A stretch of DNA of 6,830 bases from contig PLZT01000580.1 in the NCBI GenBank assembly GCA_003152255.1, forward strand, positions 1 to 6,830, given 5' to 3'. The notes below the pieces were generated by a model. That model had not been told where the DNA came from and ran no database searches. It saw only the letters and a list, made by a program, of their open reading frames with translations. Shown here piece after piece: positions 5,397-6,830 of the stretch. Every line of letters begins with the position of its first letter. Position 1 is the first letter of the stretch. The position numbers were made by a program, and so were the translations under genes. Source of the stretch: Methylocystaceae bacterium (lineage in GTDB: Bacteria; Pseudomonadota; Alphaproteobacteria; Rhizobiales; Beijerinckiaceae).

Positions 5397-5672
5397 GTGA
5401 CGGATAATCCGCAGGACAAGGCCAAGCTGGTCGACGAAATCGTCGAGGTTATCGCCTCGGAGGGCATGATCGACCGCGCCAAGGTCACGCCCGACGCGAC
5501 GATAGAGAGTCTCGATTTGAAATCCGTGGACATTGTGATGATTCTCACGGCGCTCGAAGAAAAATTTAATGTTTACATCCCGATGGACGGCTCGCTGCAG
5601 GAAGCCAAGGACGTGAAGAGCCTTATCGCCGCCATCGCCGACCACATTACGAAAGAAAGAGAGAAAAACTGA
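5397..5672 (+). CDS. Acyl carrier protein, atypical (KSV in place of DSL)
   Basis: This 91-residue protein carries growing acyl chains as a thioester on a phosphopantetheine arm. It aligns by eye with AcpP over its length: helix I (KLVDEIVEVIASEG), then VTPDATIESLDLKSVDIVMI, then LTALEEKFNVYIPMDG and a last helix (AKDVKSLIAAIADHI). The carrier serine is Ser43 (codon 5523-5525). The motif around it is LKSVD rather than the canonical D-S-L, so the aspartate before the serine is lysine and the leucine after it is valine. The recognition helix after it is acidic (ALEEKF), as expected. The protein is not AcpXL-like, since it lacks that family's IDSLDFLDI motif and extra tail length. The GTG start at 5397 is chosen from the ribosome binding site. 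The stop is separated by one base from the ketosynthase ATG, so the two form an operon and probably work together in a dedicated pathway. Confidence 0.88.
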   Translation: MTDNPQDKAKLVDEIVEVIASEGMIDRAKVTPDATIESLDLKSVDIVMILTALEEKFNVYIPMDGSLQEAKDVKSLIAAIADHITKEREKN

Positions 5673-5673
5673 C

Positions 5674-6830
5674 ATGGCCGATTCGCGAGAAGGCGAGGCC
5701 CGGGCGGCGGCGGCGGGCGCGCCTTCCGGTCGCGGCGCGGGATCGGGCCGCGTCGTTGTTTCGGGCATGGGGGCTGTTTCAGCCGCGGGGATGGGCGCGC
5801 GGGAGCTTTGGCGCGCGGCGAGGGACGGCGCTGCGCAAGTGCGCGAATTGCGCACCGAAATTCCCTATGACGGGCGCATCAAGATCGCCGCCCAGGTTCC
5901 GCCCTTCGAGCCTTCAGATCACATCGAAGCCGGACTGCTGCCCTTCTGCGATCCGTTCACGCAATATGCCGTGATCGCCGCCGACGAGGCGATGGCGCAG
6001 GCGGGCCTTGGCCGCGACGACCTCGCCGGGCCGCGCACGGCGGTCATCATCGGCACCGGCATCGGCGGCATGAACACCATCGACAGGGGGCTTTACCGCT
6101 ATTACGTGCAGTCTATCCGTCCCGACCCCTTGACAGTGCCGCGCATCATTCCGAGCACGGCGGCGACGACGCTCGGCATGCGATATTCCTGCCTTGGCCC
6201 GACCTTCGCGGTCGGCAGCGCCTGCGCCTCGGCCAGCCAGTCGATCGGGCTCGGCTTGCAGATGATCCGCTTCGGCCTCGCCGATAGAGCGATCGTCGGC
6301 GGAAGCGAGGCCTGCGTCGTCAACGGCTCCATGCGTTCGTGGGAAGCTCTGCGCGTCCTCGCGCCCGAGCTTTGCCGCCCCTTCTCGAAAGGCCGCAACG
6401 GCATGACGCTCGGCGAAGGCGGGGCGGTGTTCATTCTGGAGACGCTGGAGGCGGCGCTGGCGCGCGGACATCAGCCGCTGTGCGAATTGGTCGGCTACGG
6501 CACCAGCAGCGACGCCAAGGACCCCGTGCGGCCGGATGTCGCCGGCGCGTCGAGCGCCATCGCCCTGGCGCTGGCCGACGCCGGCATGTCGCCGCGGGAC
6601 ATCCATTACATCAATGCTCACGGCACCGCGACGCACGCCAACGACATTACCGAATCCGAGGCGATCCTCGCGGTTTTCGGCGACGAGCTTGGCCGCGCGG
6701 TTCCCGTTTCCTCGACCAAGCCCGTTCATGGCCATGCGCTCGGCGCCGGCGGCGGGCTGGAGCTTTCGATCACGATTTCCGCGCTGCGCGAACAGATCGC
6801 GCCGCCGACGATCAATTTTCTCGACGCGGA
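5674..6830 (+). CDS. Beta-ketoacyl-ACP synthase, FabF/KAS II-like (cut by right window edge)
   Basis: 385 complete codons are visible, and the frame runs open off the right edge. The enzyme condenses an acyl primer with malonyl-ACP by decarboxylative Claisen condensation. The fold begins with GRVVVSGMGAVSAAGMG (residue 25 on), after a low-complexity Ala/Gly-rich 24-residue leader that may be disordered. The nucleophile is Cys184 in VGSACASASQ (codon 6223-6225), the first histidine is His316 in INAHGTATHAND, and Lys349 and His354 lie in STKPVHGHALGAGGG. So the full Cys-His-His set is present, and this is an active ketosynthase rather than a chain length factor. GEGG near residue 247 is also typical. 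The HGTATHAND sequence differs from the housekeeping FabF form HGTSTPLND, and VHGH replaces the usual TGH, which suggests a specialised branch. The ATG follows the ACP stop by one base; only purine-rich sequence, no strong Shine-Dalgarno, precedes it, so translational coupling is likely. The family is about 410-430 aa, so only a few dozen residues are missing. Confidence 0.92.
   Translation, partial: MADSREGEARAAAAGAPSGRGAGSGRVVVSGMGAVSAAGMGARELWRAARDGAAQVRELRTEIPYDGRIKIAAQVPPFEPSDHIEAGLLPFCDPFTQYAVIAADEAMAQAGLGRDDLAGPRTAVIIGTGIGGMNTIDRGLYRYYVQSIRPDPLTVPRIIPSTAATTLGMRYSCLGPTFAVGSACASASQSIGLGLQMIRFGLADRAIVGGSEACVVNGSMRSWEALRVLAPELCRPFSKGRNGMTLGEGGAVFILETLEAALARGHQPLCELVGYGTSSDAKDPVRPDVAGASSAIALALADAGMSPRDIHYINAHGTATHANDITESEAILAVFGDELGRAVPVSSTKPVHGHALGAGGGLELSITISALREQIAPPTINFLDA

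Noticed and set aside
5397..5672. Assignment as AcpXL of the very-long-chain lipid A pathway
   Set aside because: The characteristic IDSLDFLDI motif is missing and the next gene is a ketosynthase rather than the usual dehydratase.
5914..6735. Long minus-strand open frame opposite the ketosynthase
   Set aside because: It mirrors high-GC codon bias of the ketosynthase, whose catalytic motifs are all intact on the + strand.

Overview
The window is high-GC bacterial DNA. It reads most naturally as chromosome of an alphaproteobacterium of the Rhizobiales/Hyphomicrobiales, possibly a methylotroph of the Methylocystis/Methylosinus type. That placement is inference from protein style (small secreted proteins with a glycine-zipper stretch, a MutA-type mutase subunit, an atypical ACP plus ketosynthase pair), not from a marker gene.

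Left part (1-940): the C-terminal part of an LdtD/YcbB-type L,D-transpeptidase enters from the left edge and ends at 411. A strong GC-rich hairpin with T-rich tail follows. After it lies the scar of a tyrosine recombinase (about 602-779): a recognisable N-terminal DNA-binding piece is joined directly, in another frame, to the last ~30 residues carrying the nucleophilic tyrosine, so the catalytic core is gone. A perfect 12-bp inverted repeat overlaps the start of this scar.

Middle (941-2900): an unrecognised cytoplasmic protein of 239 aa on the + strand converges on a 123-aa minus-strand protein whose tail holds three histidine runs (8, 8 and 9). Two tandem hairpins lie between them. Next on the minus strand is a 97-aa secreted protein with a glycine-zipper segment. 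The non-coding stretch upstream of it is AT-rich and dense in inverted repeats.

Right part (2901-6830): a minus-strand pair consists of mutA (small, non-cobalamin-binding subunit of methylmalonyl-CoA mutase) and a secreted 136-aa protein whose start codon overlaps the mutA stop. Divergent from mutA, across about 220 bp, is a + strand operon of an acyl carrier protein with an unusual carrier-serine motif (KSV instead of DSL) and a beta-ketoacyl-ACP synthase with an intact Cys-His-His triad that runs off the right edge.

How they fit together: MutA with an unlinked MutB would interconvert methylmalonyl-CoA and succinyl-CoA, serving propionyl-CoA use or the ethylmalonyl-CoA pathway. The ACP/ketosynthase pair looks like the head of a dedicated acyl-chain or polyketide-like pathway separate from housekeeping fatty acid synthesis. 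Its product cannot be told from this window. No clearly new system is proven; the best leads are the histidine-rich protein, the ACP/ketosynthase pair and the mutA-coupled secreted protein.
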